A stretch of 64,000 bases of DNA from positions 2,552,501-2,616,500 of the forward strand of contig NC_020830.1 of assembly GCF_000152945.2 (NCBI RefSeq), read 5' to 3'. Each line of letters starts with the position of its first letter. The stretch's first letter is position 1. The notes under the pieces were generated by a model. It had not been told where the DNA came from, ran no database searches, and saw only the letters and a program-made list of their open reading frames with translations. The position numbers were made by a program, and so were the translations under genes. Positions 54,792 through 63,617 of this stretch are shown here, one piece after another. This DNA is from Polaribacter sp. MED152 (GTDB lineage: Bacteria; Bacteroidota; Bacteroidia; Flavobacteriales; Flavobacteriaceae).

Positions 54792-56157
54792 TTTCTTCCT
54801 GTTTTTCTTTAGAATTCTTTTTCAAATATGCAGTTAAAATTCTTTGTACATCTCTATTGTCTCTCTTTGGTTGTAAAAAGAATTGATAATCTTCTGGCTG
54901 TTCTAATTCTTCAGCTTGACTTTTATCAATATACCCAAAACCTTTGTAAGAGCCATCTAAAATTAGTGTAAAACCTATTTCGTGCTCATTTCTTCCAGTT
55001 TCTTTAATAACCAAATTTTTAGCTTCAAAACCTACAGTAGCAATTGCTTTTTGTACACGTAAATTATACGTAGCTACATCTTCTTTATCAATACAAACAC
55101 CATTACAATTTTGTAAGTGATAACTAAAGCAGCTTTTAACATTGGTTTGCAAATGACAATATTTAGGGCATAATTGATACTCGGTACATAAACTTTCTAA
55201 AAAAGCTCTGCATTCAGAAACTGAATAGAAAGTCATTATTGGGTTTGGTGTCAATTTTAGCTTATTAAACGCCAAATGTAAAATTCCCTTTTGATCTTCA
55301 TAAGAAAATAGGCCAATGGCAGAATTACTATTTTTCTGTGATCTGTTATATTTAGGAAATTTTGTTTTAATTTCTGATGATTCTAATAAAAGAGCCAAAA
55401 GTTCACTTCCAGTTTCTGTGTAAGATAAGTGTGCAGTTTCTAAGCACATTTCTCTTTCTTTTTTCTTTTTATCGTAAAAATGACTTATTACTCTTTGCTT
55501 TATATTGTTTGCTTTACCAACGTAAATAATTTCTTTAGCACTATTTTTAAAATAGTACACTCCAAAAGTTTCTGGTAAATTATCTACCACCTTTTTATCT
55601 AATAAAGGAGGTAAGGTTGCTTGGCGTGAACGCGGATTCAAAAATGAATTGATGATAAAACTATCATCTCTTTCAATAAGTCTTCTAAATAATTCTGTTG
55701 TTGCTTCTGCATCACCTTTTGCTCTGTGTCTGCCATTAATAGGTATATTTTCATCTATACAAATATTACCCAAACTATAAGAACGTAAACCAGGCATTAT
55801 TTTTCTCGATAAACGAACAGTACAAAGTTTTTTACGTTTAAAATCAAATCCTAAACTTTTAAACTCATCTCTAATAATATTGTAATCGAAATTTACATTA
55901 TGCGCTACAAAAATAGTATCTCTTGTAAGCTCTTCTACTTTTTTAGCAATTTCATGAAATTTAGGTGCATACCTAACCATAGCATTTGTAATACCAGTTA
56001 GATTTGTAATAAATGGAGGTATATTTTGTTCTGGATTTATTAAGGATGTAAACTCATCAATTATTTTTTTACCATCAAAAACAAAAATAGAAATCTCAGT
56101 AATTTTTTGACCCTTAAAGCCATTACCTGTGGTTTCTATGTCTATTACTGTATACAA
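54772..56157 (-). CDS. DEDDh exonuclease fused to a GIY-YIG domain
   Basis: 461 residues. An N-terminal DnaQ-like DEDDh exonuclease (1-170; VIDIETTG, VAHNVNFDYNI, HRAKGDAEAT) is joined to a UvrC-type GIY-YIG nuclease (about 195-280; FGVYYFKNSAKEIIYVGKAN) and a C-terminal region with many Cys (about 310-370; CPKYCHLQ, NCNGVC), reminiscent of UvrC/Cho. This epsilon-UvrC fusion is known in bacteria and suggests DNA repair. Stop next to rpe start: operon rpe-exonuclease-oxidoreductase. Confidence 0.9.
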   Translation of the reverse strand: MYTVIDIETTGNGFKGQKITEISIFVFDGKKIIDEFTSLINPEQNIPPFITNLTGITNAMVRYAPKFHEIAKKVEELTRDTIFVAHNVNFDYNIIRDEFKSLGFDFKRKKLCTVRLSRKIMPGLRSYSLGNICIDENIPINGRHRAKGDAEATTELFRRLIERDDSFIINSFLNPRSRQATLPPLLDKKVVDNLPETFGVYYFKNSAKEIIYVGKANNIKQRVISHFYDKKKKEREMCLETAHLSYTETGSELLALLLESSEIKTKFPKYNRSQKNSNSAIGLFSYEDQKGILHLAFNKLKLTPNPIMTFYSVSECRAFLESLCTEYQLCPKYCHLQTNVKSCFSYHLQNCNGVCIDKEDVATYNLRVQKAIATVGFEAKNLVIKETGRNEHEIGFTLILDGSYKGFGYIDKSQAEELEQPEDYQFFLQPKRDNRDVQRILTAYLKKNSKEKQEENGEISL

Positions 56158-56814
56158 TTAGGCAATAATATTTTTTAAATCTGCAATGGTTTCTGTTGGG
56201 TTATCGCTCTTAAAAACATAACTACCTGCAACTAGTACATTAGCACCAGCTTCTATTAAAGCATTTGCATTTTTATTGGTAACTCCACCATCAATTTCTA
56301 TTTGACAGTTAGATTCTGTAAACTCAATTAAATGTTTTAATTGACTTACTTTTTTGTAAGTATTTTCTATAAATGATTGCCCACCAAAACCAGGGTTAAC
56401 ACTCATTAAACAAACCATGTCTAAATCTTCTATAATATCTTCTAAAACTGCAATTGGTGTATGAGGATTTAAAGCAACTCCTGCTTTCAATCCTGCTGCT
56501 TTAATAGCTTGAATTGTTCTGTGCAGGTGTGTGCACGCTTCATAATGTACAGTTAAAATATCTGCACCTAAGTCTGCAAAAGTTTGTATGTATTGATCTG
56601 GATTTACAATCATTAAATGAACGTCAATCGTTTTTTTTGCATGTTGTGTAATTGCTTTTAATACTGGCATTCCAAAAGAGATGTTTGGCACAAAAACGCC
56701 ATCCATAATATCTATGTGAAACCAATCTGCTTCACTATTATTTACCATTTCTATATCTCTTTGTAAGTTAGCAAAATCTGCTGCTAGTATTGAAGGTGCT
56801 ATTAAATTACTCAT
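56158..56814 (-). CDS. rpe: Ribulose-phosphate 3-epimerase
   Basis: 218 residues. Rpe blocks: IAPSILAADFANLQRD, HIDIMDGVFVPNISFG (metal-binding His/Asp), DVHLMI, HYEACTHLHR, VNPGFGGQSFI and IEIDGGVTNKNA. Interconverts ribulose 5-phosphate and xylulose 5-phosphate in the pentose phosphate pathway. Directly abuts the downstream exonuclease gene. Confidence 0.96.
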   Translation of the reverse strand: MSNLIAPSILAADFANLQRDIEMVNNSEADWFHIDIMDGVFVPNISFGMPVLKAITQHAKKTIDVHLMIVNPDQYIQTFADLGADILTVHYEACTHLHRTIQAIKAAGLKAGVALNPHTPIAVLEDIIEDLDMVCLMSVNPGFGGQSFIENTYKKVSQLKHLIEFTESNCQIEIDGGVTNKNANALIEAGANVLVAGSYVFKSDNPTETIADLKNIIA

Positions 56815-56897
56815 TAGTGTGTTGTTATTTTTTGCAAAGATAATTAATTAGGTAAAGAACTTAGTTTGAATTAATTTAAATTCTTTGGCAAATAGTT

Positions 56898-56987
56898 TAG
56901 CCCTGATTGTAATGGCATCCTTTTAAGGTAAACAGATGAAAATCTGCTTTATCTAAAAAGATAAAATGGAAAGCAGGAAATAGCTTC
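56898..56987 (+). ncRNA. Structured repeat element, copy 2 (flavobacterial ncRNA-like)
   Basis: Same end blocks as 39725-39800: TAGCCCTGATTG (56898-56909) and GAAAGCAGGAAATAGCTTC (56969-56987). In the middle are two small hairpins, CAGAT-GAAA-ATCTG and TTTATCT-AAAA-AGATAAA, absent from copy 1. This is a candidate Flavo-1-type RNA. It is on the + strand, opposite to the flanking genes. Confidence 0.5.
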
Positions 56988-56992
56988 AAAAA

Positions 56993-57022
56993 AAAACTCT
57001 CAAAAATTAATTTGAGAGTTTT
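56993..57022 (-). terminator. Terminator of rpoD
   Basis: Stem AAAACTCTCAAA (56993-57004) with TTTGAGAGTTTT (57011-57022); on the minus strand it runs into nine T. It abuts the structured element on the other strand. Confidence 0.8.
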
Positions 57023-57043
57023 AAGCTGTATGAATTTGAATGC

Positions 57044-57907
57044 TTACCCTAAGTAAGTCATTAAAATTTTAGATCTAGAAGTATGTTTTAATCTTCTTAT
57101 TGCTTTTTCTTTAATTTGACGAACACGTTCACGAGTTAAATCGAAAGTTTCACCAATTTCTTCTAAGGTCATTGGTTGGTGCTCACCTAAACCAAAGTAT
57201 AATTTAACAACATCTGCTTCTCTTGGTGTAAGCGTTTCTAATGCTCTGTTAATTTCTATACGTAAAGATTCGTGTAATAATACACGGTCTGGATTTGGAG
57301 ATTCACCAGAATTTAAAACGTCGTATAAATTTGAATCTTCACCCTCAATTAAAGGTGCATCCATAGATACGTGACGTCCTGAATTTTTCATAGATTCTTT
57401 AACGTCATTAACTGTCATGTCTAGTTTTTTAGCAATTTCTTCAGGACTTGGAGGTCTTTCGTTTTCTTGCTCTAAAAACGCATACATTTTGTTAATTTTA
57501 TTAATAGAACCAATTTTATTTAATGGTAAACGTACAATTCTAGATTGTTCTGCTAATGCTTGTAAGATTGATTGACGAATCCACCAAACAGCATAAGAGA
57601 TAAATTTAAATCCACGAGTTTCATCAAAACGTTTTGCAGCTTTGATTAAACCTAAGTTACCCTCGTTAATTAAATCTGGTAACGTTAACCCTTGATTTTG
57701 ATATTGCTTTGCTACAGAAACCACAAAACGTAAATTAGCTTTTGTAAGTTTCTCTAATGCTCTTTGGTCTCCAGCTTTAATAAGCTGAGCCAATTCTACT
57801 TCTTCATCTGCAGTAATTAGGTCTACTTTACCAATTTCTTGTAAGTATTTGTCTAGGGATGCAGTTTCTCTGTTAGTAACCTGCTTTGTAATCTTAAGTT
57901 GTCTCAT
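57044..57907 (-). CDS. rpoD: Primary sigma factor RpoD/SigA (Bacteroidota short type)
   Basis: 287 residues. Region 1.2 ([18 protein letters not shown]), region 2 ([40 protein letters not shown]), region 3 ([11 protein letters not shown]) and region 4 ([35 protein letters not shown]). The N-terminal region 1.1 is absent, as in other Bacteroidota primary sigma factors, which recognise TAnnTTTG rather than TATAAT. Many such boxes occur in this window. No obvious promoter for rpoD itself is visible. Confidence 0.96.
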   Translation of the reverse strand: MRQLKITKQVTNRETASLDKYLQEIGKVDLITADEEVELAQLIKAGDQRALEKLTKANLRFVVSVAKQYQNQGLTLPDLINEGNLGLIKAAKRFDETRGFKFISYAVWWIRQSILQALAEQSRIVRLPLNKIGSINKINKMYAFLEQENERPPSPEEIAKKLDMTVNDVKESMKNSGRHVSMDAPLIEGEDSNLYDVLNSGESPNPDRVLLHESLRIEINRALETLTPREADVVKLYFGLGEHQPMTLEEIGETFDLTRERVRQIKEKAIRRLKHTSRSKILMTYLG

Positions 57908-58087
57908 CTAATTCTTTCTACTTTTAAAAGAGGTGATAATCATCCTCAAATACTTATACGTTGAATTTTAAGTAAATGTTACAAAATAATTTTATTTTTT
58001 TAATTATTCTTTTTCGGATACTGTAAAAAGCGTAGAAACAAAGGCTTTTGAGGCTTTAAAAAAATAGTTATGGATTCTAAAATATTA

Positions 58088-58118
58088 TTTGAAATTTAAG
58101 AATTTAAAGGTATCTTTG
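58088..58118 (+). promoter_or_regulatory. Orphan Bacteroidota promoter in the rpoD-dNK spacer
   Basis: TTTG (58088-58091) and TATCTTTG (58111-58118), spaced 19 bp: a full consensus match pointing away from rpoD into a region without any protein gene on this strand. Confidence 0.55.
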
Positions 58119-58123
58119 TCTTT

Positions 58124-58320
58124 GATTAAAAATAAAACTACTTATTAATTCTGTAAGTGTCATAATATTAGGTTTTTAGACTTATTTCTGAAAAAATTTA
58201 ATTTTTTTAAATGTCAAGCATTGATCTAATTCAATAAAAGCTTGATAGAAAGTTGGGGGACTATCTATCATGAGTGATGTTAATCACAAAAAAAGAGACC
58301 GTTTTTACGGTCTCTTTAAT
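58124..58320 (+). ncRNA. Candidate small RNA gene, about 195 nt
   Basis: Downstream of the orphan promoter lie successive hairpins: CAAGC/GCTTG closing ATTGA/TTCAAT (58215-58244), GATAG/CTATC with a G-rich loop (58244-58265), GTGAT/ATCAC (58274-58287), and a terminator stem (58292-58317). No open frame of note. This is promoter plus structure plus terminator without a coding region; the RNA itself is hypothetical. Confidence 0.4.
58292..58317. terminator. Terminator of the deoxynucleoside kinase gene (usable in both directions)
   Basis: Stem AAAGAGACCGT (58292-58302) with ACGGTCTCTTT (58307-58317), loop TTTT. The T-tract is strong on the minus strand, 33 bp past the kinase stop; the + strand has TTTAATTTTC. 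Confidence 0.8.
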
Positions 58321-58349
58321 TTTCTATATCGATTTCGTTTTTTTTCTAT

Positions 58350-58964
58350 TTAGAAAAGTCCATTGATCTGAGAATCAATTCTATCTATAATATATCCTAA
58401 ATCTTCTTGGTTTTGTACAAAGTCTAAATTATCTACATCTATTACTAATAATTTACCTTTTGTGTAGGTAGAAATCCAGGCTTCATAACGTTCATTCAAT
58501 CTACTTAAATAGTCTATACTAATAGAGTTTTCATATTCTCTGCCTCTTTTATGAATTTGACCTACCAATGTTGAAATGTCTGCTCTTAAATAAATTAATA
58601 AATCTGGAGGTGAAACTAAGTTTTCCATCAACTCAAAAAGAGAGCTATAATTGCTATAATCTCTATTTGTCATTAAGCCCATTGCATGTAAGTTAGGTGC
58701 AAAAATATGTGCATCTTCATAAATGGTTCTATCTTGTATGATGTTTTTACCTGTTTCTCTTAATTCTAAAATCTGACGAAAACGACTGTTTAAAAAATAA
58801 ACTTGAAGGTTAAAAGACCAACGTTCCATTTCTCCATAAAAATCATCTAAATACGGATTTTCATCTACAGATTCAAAATGAGGTTTCCATTTGTAATGTT
58901 TGGCTAATAATTTGGTTAGCGTAGTTTTACCTGCGCCTATATTTCCTGCTATTGCAACGTGCAT
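58350..58964 (-). CDS. Deoxynucleoside kinase
   Basis: 204 residues. P-loop GNIGAGKTT (7-15), then ENPYLDDFY, FLNSRFRQ, the DRS-type motif IIQDRTIYEDAHIF and LIYLRADIS. This is the dCK/dGK-type fold that phosphorylates deoxynucleosides for salvage. Base preference is not predictable. Monocistronic with its own terminator. Confidence 0.92.
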   Translation of the reverse strand: MHVAIAGNIGAGKTTLTKLLAKHYKWKPHFESVDENPYLDDFYGEMERWSFNLQVYFLNSRFRQILELRETGKNIIQDRTIYEDAHIFAPNLHAMGLMTNRDYSNYSSLFELMENLVSPPDLLIYLRADISTLVGQIHKRGREYENSISIDYLSRLNERYEAWISTYTKGKLLVIDVDNLDFVQNQEDLGYIIDRIDSQINGLF

Positions 58965-59027
58965 TGTTTATTGTTCTATAAGTTATAAAGGTGTGCTAAA
59001 TTACTAAAAATAATAGAGTAAAAAAGC

Positions 59028-59705
59028 TTAACAGATTAATTTATAACCAAAACCTCTAATATTTAAAATTTGAATATTATCGTCTTTTTTAAGCTTTTTT
59101 CTAAGCTTACTTATAAAAACATCCATGCTTCTTGCATTAAAGAAATCATCATTTCCCCAAAGTTTATTTAAGATAAAAGTTCTATCTAAAACCTGATTTT
59201 TTTTGTTGTTAAGATGTAATAGTAATTCTGCTTCTCTATGTGTTAGGTTTACCTTTACATCATCGAACTCTAAAGTTTGTTTGGTGAAGTTGAAAATGTA
59301 ATTACCAATTTTTATAAGTTCTAAATTGGTTTTAACTTCTATTCTACTTAACAAGGCTTTTATTCTCACAATAAGTTCTTCCATAGAAAAAGGCTTTTTA
59401 AGGTAATCATTACCACCTAAGTTAAAACCTTCTAAAACATCTGCTGTTTGAGATTTTGCAGTTAAGAATATTATAGGGATACTTTTGTTAGTTTCTCTTA
59501 TTTCTTTGGCTAAAGTAAAACCATCTTTTTTAGGCATCATAACATCTAACACCAAAATGTCTGGTTCATTTTTGGTATAAATTTCTGAGGCTTCTTCACC
59601 ATTTTCTGCATGATAAACTACAAAGTCTCTACTTTCTAAACTTTCTTTAACAATCATACCTAAGCTAGTTTCGTCTTCTGCCAAAAGCACTTTTATTTTA
59701 TCCAT
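59028..59705 (-). CDS. OmpR-type response regulator
   Basis: 225 residues. Receiver (about 3-118) with acidic D11 in LLAEDE, phospho-acceptor D54 in LVLDVMMPKK, and KKPF; winged-helix DNA-binding domain (about 130-225) with LTHREAELLLHL, ARSMDVFISKLRKKL and IRGFGYKL. Overlaps the kinase gene by 8 bp. The triple GTTAAC repeat at 61341 is its natural candidate binding site. Resembles RprY of Bacteroides in type and context. Confidence 0.94.
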   Translation of the reverse strand: MDKIKVLLAEDETSLGMIVKESLESRDFVVYHAENGEEASEIYTKNEPDILVLDVMMPKKDGFTLAKEIRETNKSIPIIFLTAKSQTADVLEGFNLGGNDYLKKPFSMEELIVRIKALLSRIEVKTNLELIKIGNYIFNFTKQTLEFDDVKVNLTHREAELLLHLNNKKNQVLDRTFILNKLWGNDDFFNARSMDVFISKLRKKLKKDDNIQILNIRGFGYKLIC

Positions 59706-61302
59706 TTGGTATCAAAATTTTAAAAGAAGTTTGTTCTTTGTTTGATTGCAATGTAAGTTGACCAAGATGCTTTTCTACTATTTTTTTGCAGTAGTATAAA
59801 CCAATTCCAAAACCTTTAACATCGTGTGTATTTCCTTTAGGTATTCTATAAAATTTATCGAATATTTTTTCTTGCTGACTTTTATCTATACCAGTTCCAT
59901 TATCATTAATACTGATTTCTGTAGATTTTAAAATAGAACTGATATTAATTTCTATTTCATTTCCTCCATACTTTACTGCATTATCAATTAGATTTGAAAT
60001 AACATTTTCAAAATGAAAAACATCTACGTGCAAATAAACAGGCTGTTTATTTGTTGCAAAAGTTATTTGCTTATTATTAGAGAGTAGTTTGTGCTTTTGA
60101 ACAATTTTTTCGGTCATTTCTACAATATCTACATTTTCTTTTTTAAGCACTAGTTGCTCACTATCTAAGGTTGCAGTTTCTAACAATTTTTCTACCATTT
60201 GATGTAGTTTTTTTAATTGTATGCTAGACATTGCCAAATACCTTTGCGTTTTTTCTTTATCATCTAAAACATTAAAATTAGAAATAGCTTCTAAAGCTGT
60301 GGATACAGTTGCAATTGGAGTTTTAAATTCGTGAGTAATATTGCTGATTAAATCGTTTTTAATGCTCGCTAATTGTTTTTGTTTTGTAATGATTTTTAAT
60401 AGATAAAAAAGACAAGAAATAATTAGCAAAGACAAAATTAAGGATATAAAAATTCCGCCAAAACTTCTTTTTAAAGCTTCTATGTTTGGATTGGTGTAAA
60501 GTAATTCAAAACGTTGATTCTCTTTTACATAGGTTGATTTTGATACAGCTACAAAAGTTTCTGATGTAAGTAAAGAGTCTCTAGTTTGATGAAAAATTGT
60601 ATCATTCTTTATATGATGAAAACTAGTTGTTAAATCAATTCCTTTTTGACTCAATTGATTGTCAATTAAAGAGTCTATTTTTTTATAGTCTAAAGAATTG
60701 TCGAAAAAAGAAATAAACATTGGTTTTAAGTTCTTAATTAACTTTAAACTGTCTGCAGATTTTTTTCCTTTAAAATATTGTATTTCAGATTTTTTACCAT
60801 TTTTGTCTACAGAAAATCCATTTTTCTCGTCTGTAAATTGTGTAAATAAAATTGAGGTGTCAGTTTTTCTTTTAGCATCCTTTAACTTATCACTTTGCAG
60901 TTCATTGGCAAAATCTTTCATGTCATTCATCATAGAATCTAACTGCTGTTGAGAAAGATCGTCATCCGAAGTTATTTTTATATTGCTAATGGTAAATTTC
61001 GGTTTTATTTCTTTTTCCTTTTTTGTCCATATGTTTTTAATAATTGAATCATAAGAACCTTCTGTAGAGAATTTAATATCTACTTTATCTTCTCCTGGTC
61101 TTAAAATGGTTAAAAAATCTTTTTTGGCTAAATTGGAATAATAGATTTCAACAGCAGAATCTAAACTTAGTTGAATTTCATTTTTTACGCGTTGTTTGTT
61201 TTCTTGGTAGTTTTTATAGTTCCAAAAGATTTGTACAGCAATAGTTGTTAATATCGTTGCTGCAATAAAATAAAAGATCCAAGTGTATTTTTTGGTGTTC
61301 AT
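59698..61302 (-). CDS. Sensor histidine kinase, OmpR-type partner
   Basis: 534 residues. Two membrane helices (about 8-26 and 277-302) enclose a large periplasmic domain of about 250 residues with no known fold. HisKA has the H-box SNITHEFKTPIATV (H324), then HATPase with N-box region DNAVKYGG, G1 DNGTGID and G2 GFGIGLYYCKKIV. Such kinases phosphorylate the adjacent OmpR-type regulator. Resembles RprX of Bacteroides. Divergent from the 61424 gene. Confidence 0.93.
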   Translation of the reverse strand: MNTKKYTWIFYFIAATILTTIAVQIFWNYKNYQENKQRVKNEIQLSLDSAVEIYYSNLAKKDFLTILRPGEDKVDIKFSTEGSYDSIIKNIWTKKEKEIKPKFTISNIKITSDDDLSQQQLDSMMNDMKDFANELQSDKLKDAKRKTDTSILFTQFTDEKNGFSVDKNGKKSEIQYFKGKKSADSLKLIKNLKPMFISFFDNSLDYKKIDSLIDNQLSQKGIDLTTSFHHIKNDTIFHQTRDSLLTSETFVAVSKSTYVKENQRFELLYTNPNIEALKRSFGGIFISLILSLLIISCLFYLLKIITKQKQLASIKNDLISNITHEFKTPIATVSTALEAISNFNVLDDKEKTQRYLAMSSIQLKKLHQMVEKLLETATLDSEQLVLKKENVDIVEMTEKIVQKHKLLSNNKQITFATNKQPVYLHVDVFHFENVISNLIDNAVKYGGNEIEINISSILKSTEISINDNGTGIDKSQQEKIFDKFYRIPKGNTHDVKGFGIGLYYCKKIVEKHLGQLTLQSNKEQTSFKILIPNG

Positions 61303-61340
61303 GTAGCAAATATAAGAGGTAAAAACTATAAAAACAGTCG

Positions 61341-61396
61341 GTTAACACTCGTTAACATTCGTTAACTTTAAAATATAAGAATACTTCACATCTTTG
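61341..61396 (+). promoter_or_regulatory. Triple GTTAAC direct repeat and -7 box upstream of the 61424 operon
   Basis: GTTAAC occurs at 61341-61346, 61351-61356 and 61361-61366, exactly one helical turn (10 bp) apart, followed by a near-consensus -7 box CATCTTTG (61389-61396). The last repeat occupies the -33 area. Tandem direct repeats at 10-11 bp are the hallmark of OmpR-family binding sites. Confidence 0.65.
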
Positions 61397-61423
61397 TAGT
61401 GTAACCAAATAAAACTAAAAATT

Positions 61424-61804
61424 ATGAAAAAAATGATCACCTTATGCATAGCCTTAATATCATATATCGGTTTTGCACAATCCAAGAATATAGCGTTAAA
61501 AGAAAATTACAATTACAATTCACAAGTTAAATTAACCTCTTTATCTTTTGATGTAAATTCTGTAGATGAATTGAAAGATATTGATTGGAAAGAAATTAAG
61601 AGTATTTTTGAAACTAATGGTGAAGAAGATATGATTAAAATGAGTTTTGCCATTAATATGAATAAACAAAAAAGTAAGAACGTGAAAATTGCAGGTAAGT
61701 TTTCAGTTGAAGGCAAAACTGAAGATATTGATAGTCTGATTAAAAAATCGAAAAAAGGAATAAAAGGTTTAATTAAAGTATACAATAAATATCAAAATAA
61801 ATAA
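61424..61804 (+). CDS. Small secreted protein, unknown function
   Basis: 126 residues with a signal peptide (about 1-18, ends GFAQ). The mature part is Lys-rich and alternates short strands and helices: VKLTSLSFDVNSVDELKDID, WKEIKSIFETNG, KKSKKGIKGLIKVYNKY. No family recognised. It ends 2 bp before the first GLPGLI gene, so both are in an operon under the divergent regulatory region. Confidence 0.75.
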   Translation: MKKMITLCIALISYIGFAQSKNIALKENYNYNSQVKLTSLSFDVNSVDELKDIDWKEIKSIFETNGEEDMIKMSFAINMNKQKSKNVKIAGKFSVEGKTEDIDSLIKKSKKGIKGLIKVYNKYQNK

Positions 61805-61806
61805 TT

Positions 61807-62649
61807 ATGAAAGCAATACTAACAGGTTTAATGCTACTTTTTGTAGCTACAATTTCAGCTCAAGAATTTAGTGGTAGAGCTACGTATAAAACTAGTAGAA
61901 AATCGACTATTAAATTTGGTAAAAATCAAAAAGGAATAACCGATAAAATGCAAGAGGAGCTTAAGAAAAGAATGCAAAAAATGAATCAGAAAACGTTTAT
62001 TCTTGAGTTTGATAAAACTACATCTACCTATAAAGAAGACGTGAAATTAGATAACCCAAATCCTCAAGCAAATAGAAGTGGAGTAATGGTAATGTCTTTT
62101 GGTGGTTCAGGTAGTACAGATATTTATTATAAAAATATAAAAGATCAAAAATTTGCAAATAAAACAGCCATTATGGGTAAACCCTTTTTAGTAAAAGATA
62201 AACTTAAGCAGTACAATTGGGAGCTTTCTTCTGAAACTAAAAATATTGGAATGTATACTTGTTATAAAGCAACATCTACAGAAGAAGTAGAAAATGTTAA
62301 AATAAGTATGATTAATGGTGAATCTAAAGAAACTAAAACTACAGAAACTGTAACAACAACTGCTTGGTATACAACTCAAGTTCCAATAAGTAATGGCCCT
62401 AAAAACTACCAAGGTTTACCAGGTTTAATTTTAGAAATTAATGATGGTAAAAATTTAATTGTTTGTACAGAAATTGTGCTTAATCCAGAAAAAACGGTTG
62501 TAATAGAAGAGCCAACTAAAGGTAAAGTTGTAAGTAAAAAGAAGTTCGATAAAATTCAAAAACAGAAATCAGACGAAATGATGGAGAAGTTTAAGAGCAG
62601 AAAGGGAGTAGATTTAGGTAATGGGATTAATATTAAAATGGGAGGCTAA
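61807..62649 (+). CDS. GLPGLI family protein 1
   Basis: 280 residues. Signal peptide (about 1-18, ends TISAQ) and a domain ending with the family-naming motif YQGLPGLILEI, followed by CTEIVLNPEKTVVI and a Lys-rich tail. The family is defined in Bacteroidota, exported, of unknown function, and often lies beside an outer-membrane receptor. It shares the layout of the next gene and appears to be its paralogue. Confidence 0.92.
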   Translation: MKAILTGLMLLFVATISAQEFSGRATYKTSRKSTIKFGKNQKGITDKMQEELKKRMQKMNQKTFILEFDKTTSTYKEDVKLDNPNPQANRSGVMVMSFGGSGSTDIYYKNIKDQKFANKTAIMGKPFLVKDKLKQYNWELSSETKNIGMYTCYKATSTEEVENVKISMINGESKETKTTETVTTTAWYTTQVPISNGPKNYQGLPGLILEINDGKNLIVCTEIVLNPEKTVVIEEPTKGKVVSKKKFDKIQKQKSDEMMEKFKSRKGVDLGNGINIKMGG

Positions 62650-62747
62650 GTGTTAAAGTTTTCCTAATGAATTTAAACTTTTAAGGTTTTTTTAAGTCTT
62701 AGCACATATTATACAAGTATTTTTGGTTAAAATTTAAAAAAATAAAC

Positions 62748-63578
62748 ATGAAATCATTACTAACACTCTTTTTGGCATTTGTAACAGTTGCAACTTTTGC
62801 GCAGAAAGATTTTCAGGGTAAAGCAACCTATATGTCTAAAACTACTATGGATATGAGTAGGTTTGGAGATCAAATGAGCGAGCAGCAGAAAAAGCAAATT
62901 ATGGCTCGTATGAAGAATTTTTTAGAAAAAACTTACACATTAAGTTTTAATAAAAATGAATCATCTTTTAAAGAAGAAGTAAAATTAGATGCTCCAGGAA
63001 CATCAGGTCCAAGATGGGGTGCAAGTAATGGTCAAGGTTCTATTTACAAAAACCTTCAAGATCGTGAAATGATTGAAGACGTAGAGCAGTTTAGCAAACG
63101 TTTTTTAGTTGTTGAGCCAATGGAGCAACCAAAATGGGAGCTAGGTACAGAAAGCAAAAAGATTGGTCAGTACACAGTATACAAAGCAACAATGACCACT
63201 GTAGATACAAAAATTGATTGGGGAGGTATTTTTAGAAGAGGTAGAAGAAACCAGCCAAAAGATTCTACAAAAACGGAAGATAAAGAAGCACCAAAAATGC
63301 TAAATGTTACTGCATGGTACACACCTCAAATTCCTGTAAGTTCAGGTCCTGAATCTTATTGGGGTTTACCTGGTTTAATTTTAGAATTAAATGCAGATAG
63401 AACTACAATGTTATGTACTGAGATTGTAATCAATCCGTCTGAACCTGTAGAGATAGAAAAACCTAAAAAAGGTAAAAAAGTTTCTAGAGAAGAGTACAAC
63501 AAAATTATCAAAGTAAAAACAGAAGAACTTAAAGAGCGTTTCCAAAACAGACGTAGAGGAGGAGGAAGAGGATTTTAA
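62748..63578 (+). CDS. GLPGLI family protein 2
   Basis: 276 residues. Signal peptide (about 1-18, ends TFAQ), parallel to the previous protein in DFQGKATYMSKTT, TYTLSFNKNESSFKEEVKL, WELGTESKKIGQYTVYKAT and YWGLPGLILELN, with an Arg/Gly-rich end (RRRGGGRGF). The inserted region about 165-185 is Arg- and Lys-rich. Tandem duplication with the upstream gene. 39 bp to the outer-membrane gene start. Confidence 0.92.
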   Translation: MKSLLTLFLAFVTVATFAQKDFQGKATYMSKTTMDMSRFGDQMSEQQKKQIMARMKNFLEKTYTLSFNKNESSFKEEVKLDAPGTSGPRWGASNGQGSIYKNLQDREMIEDVEQFSKRFLVVEPMEQPKWELGTESKKIGQYTVYKATMTTVDTKIDWGGIFRRGRRNQPKDSTKTEDKEAPKMLNVTAWYTPQIPVSSGPESYWGLPGLILELNADRTTMLCTEIVINPSEPVEIEKPKKGKKVSREEYNKIIKVKTEELKERFQNRRRGGGRGF

Positions 63579-63617
63579 ATAAAACTTAAACTCTATCTAA
63601 CTTAAACACATTTACAC

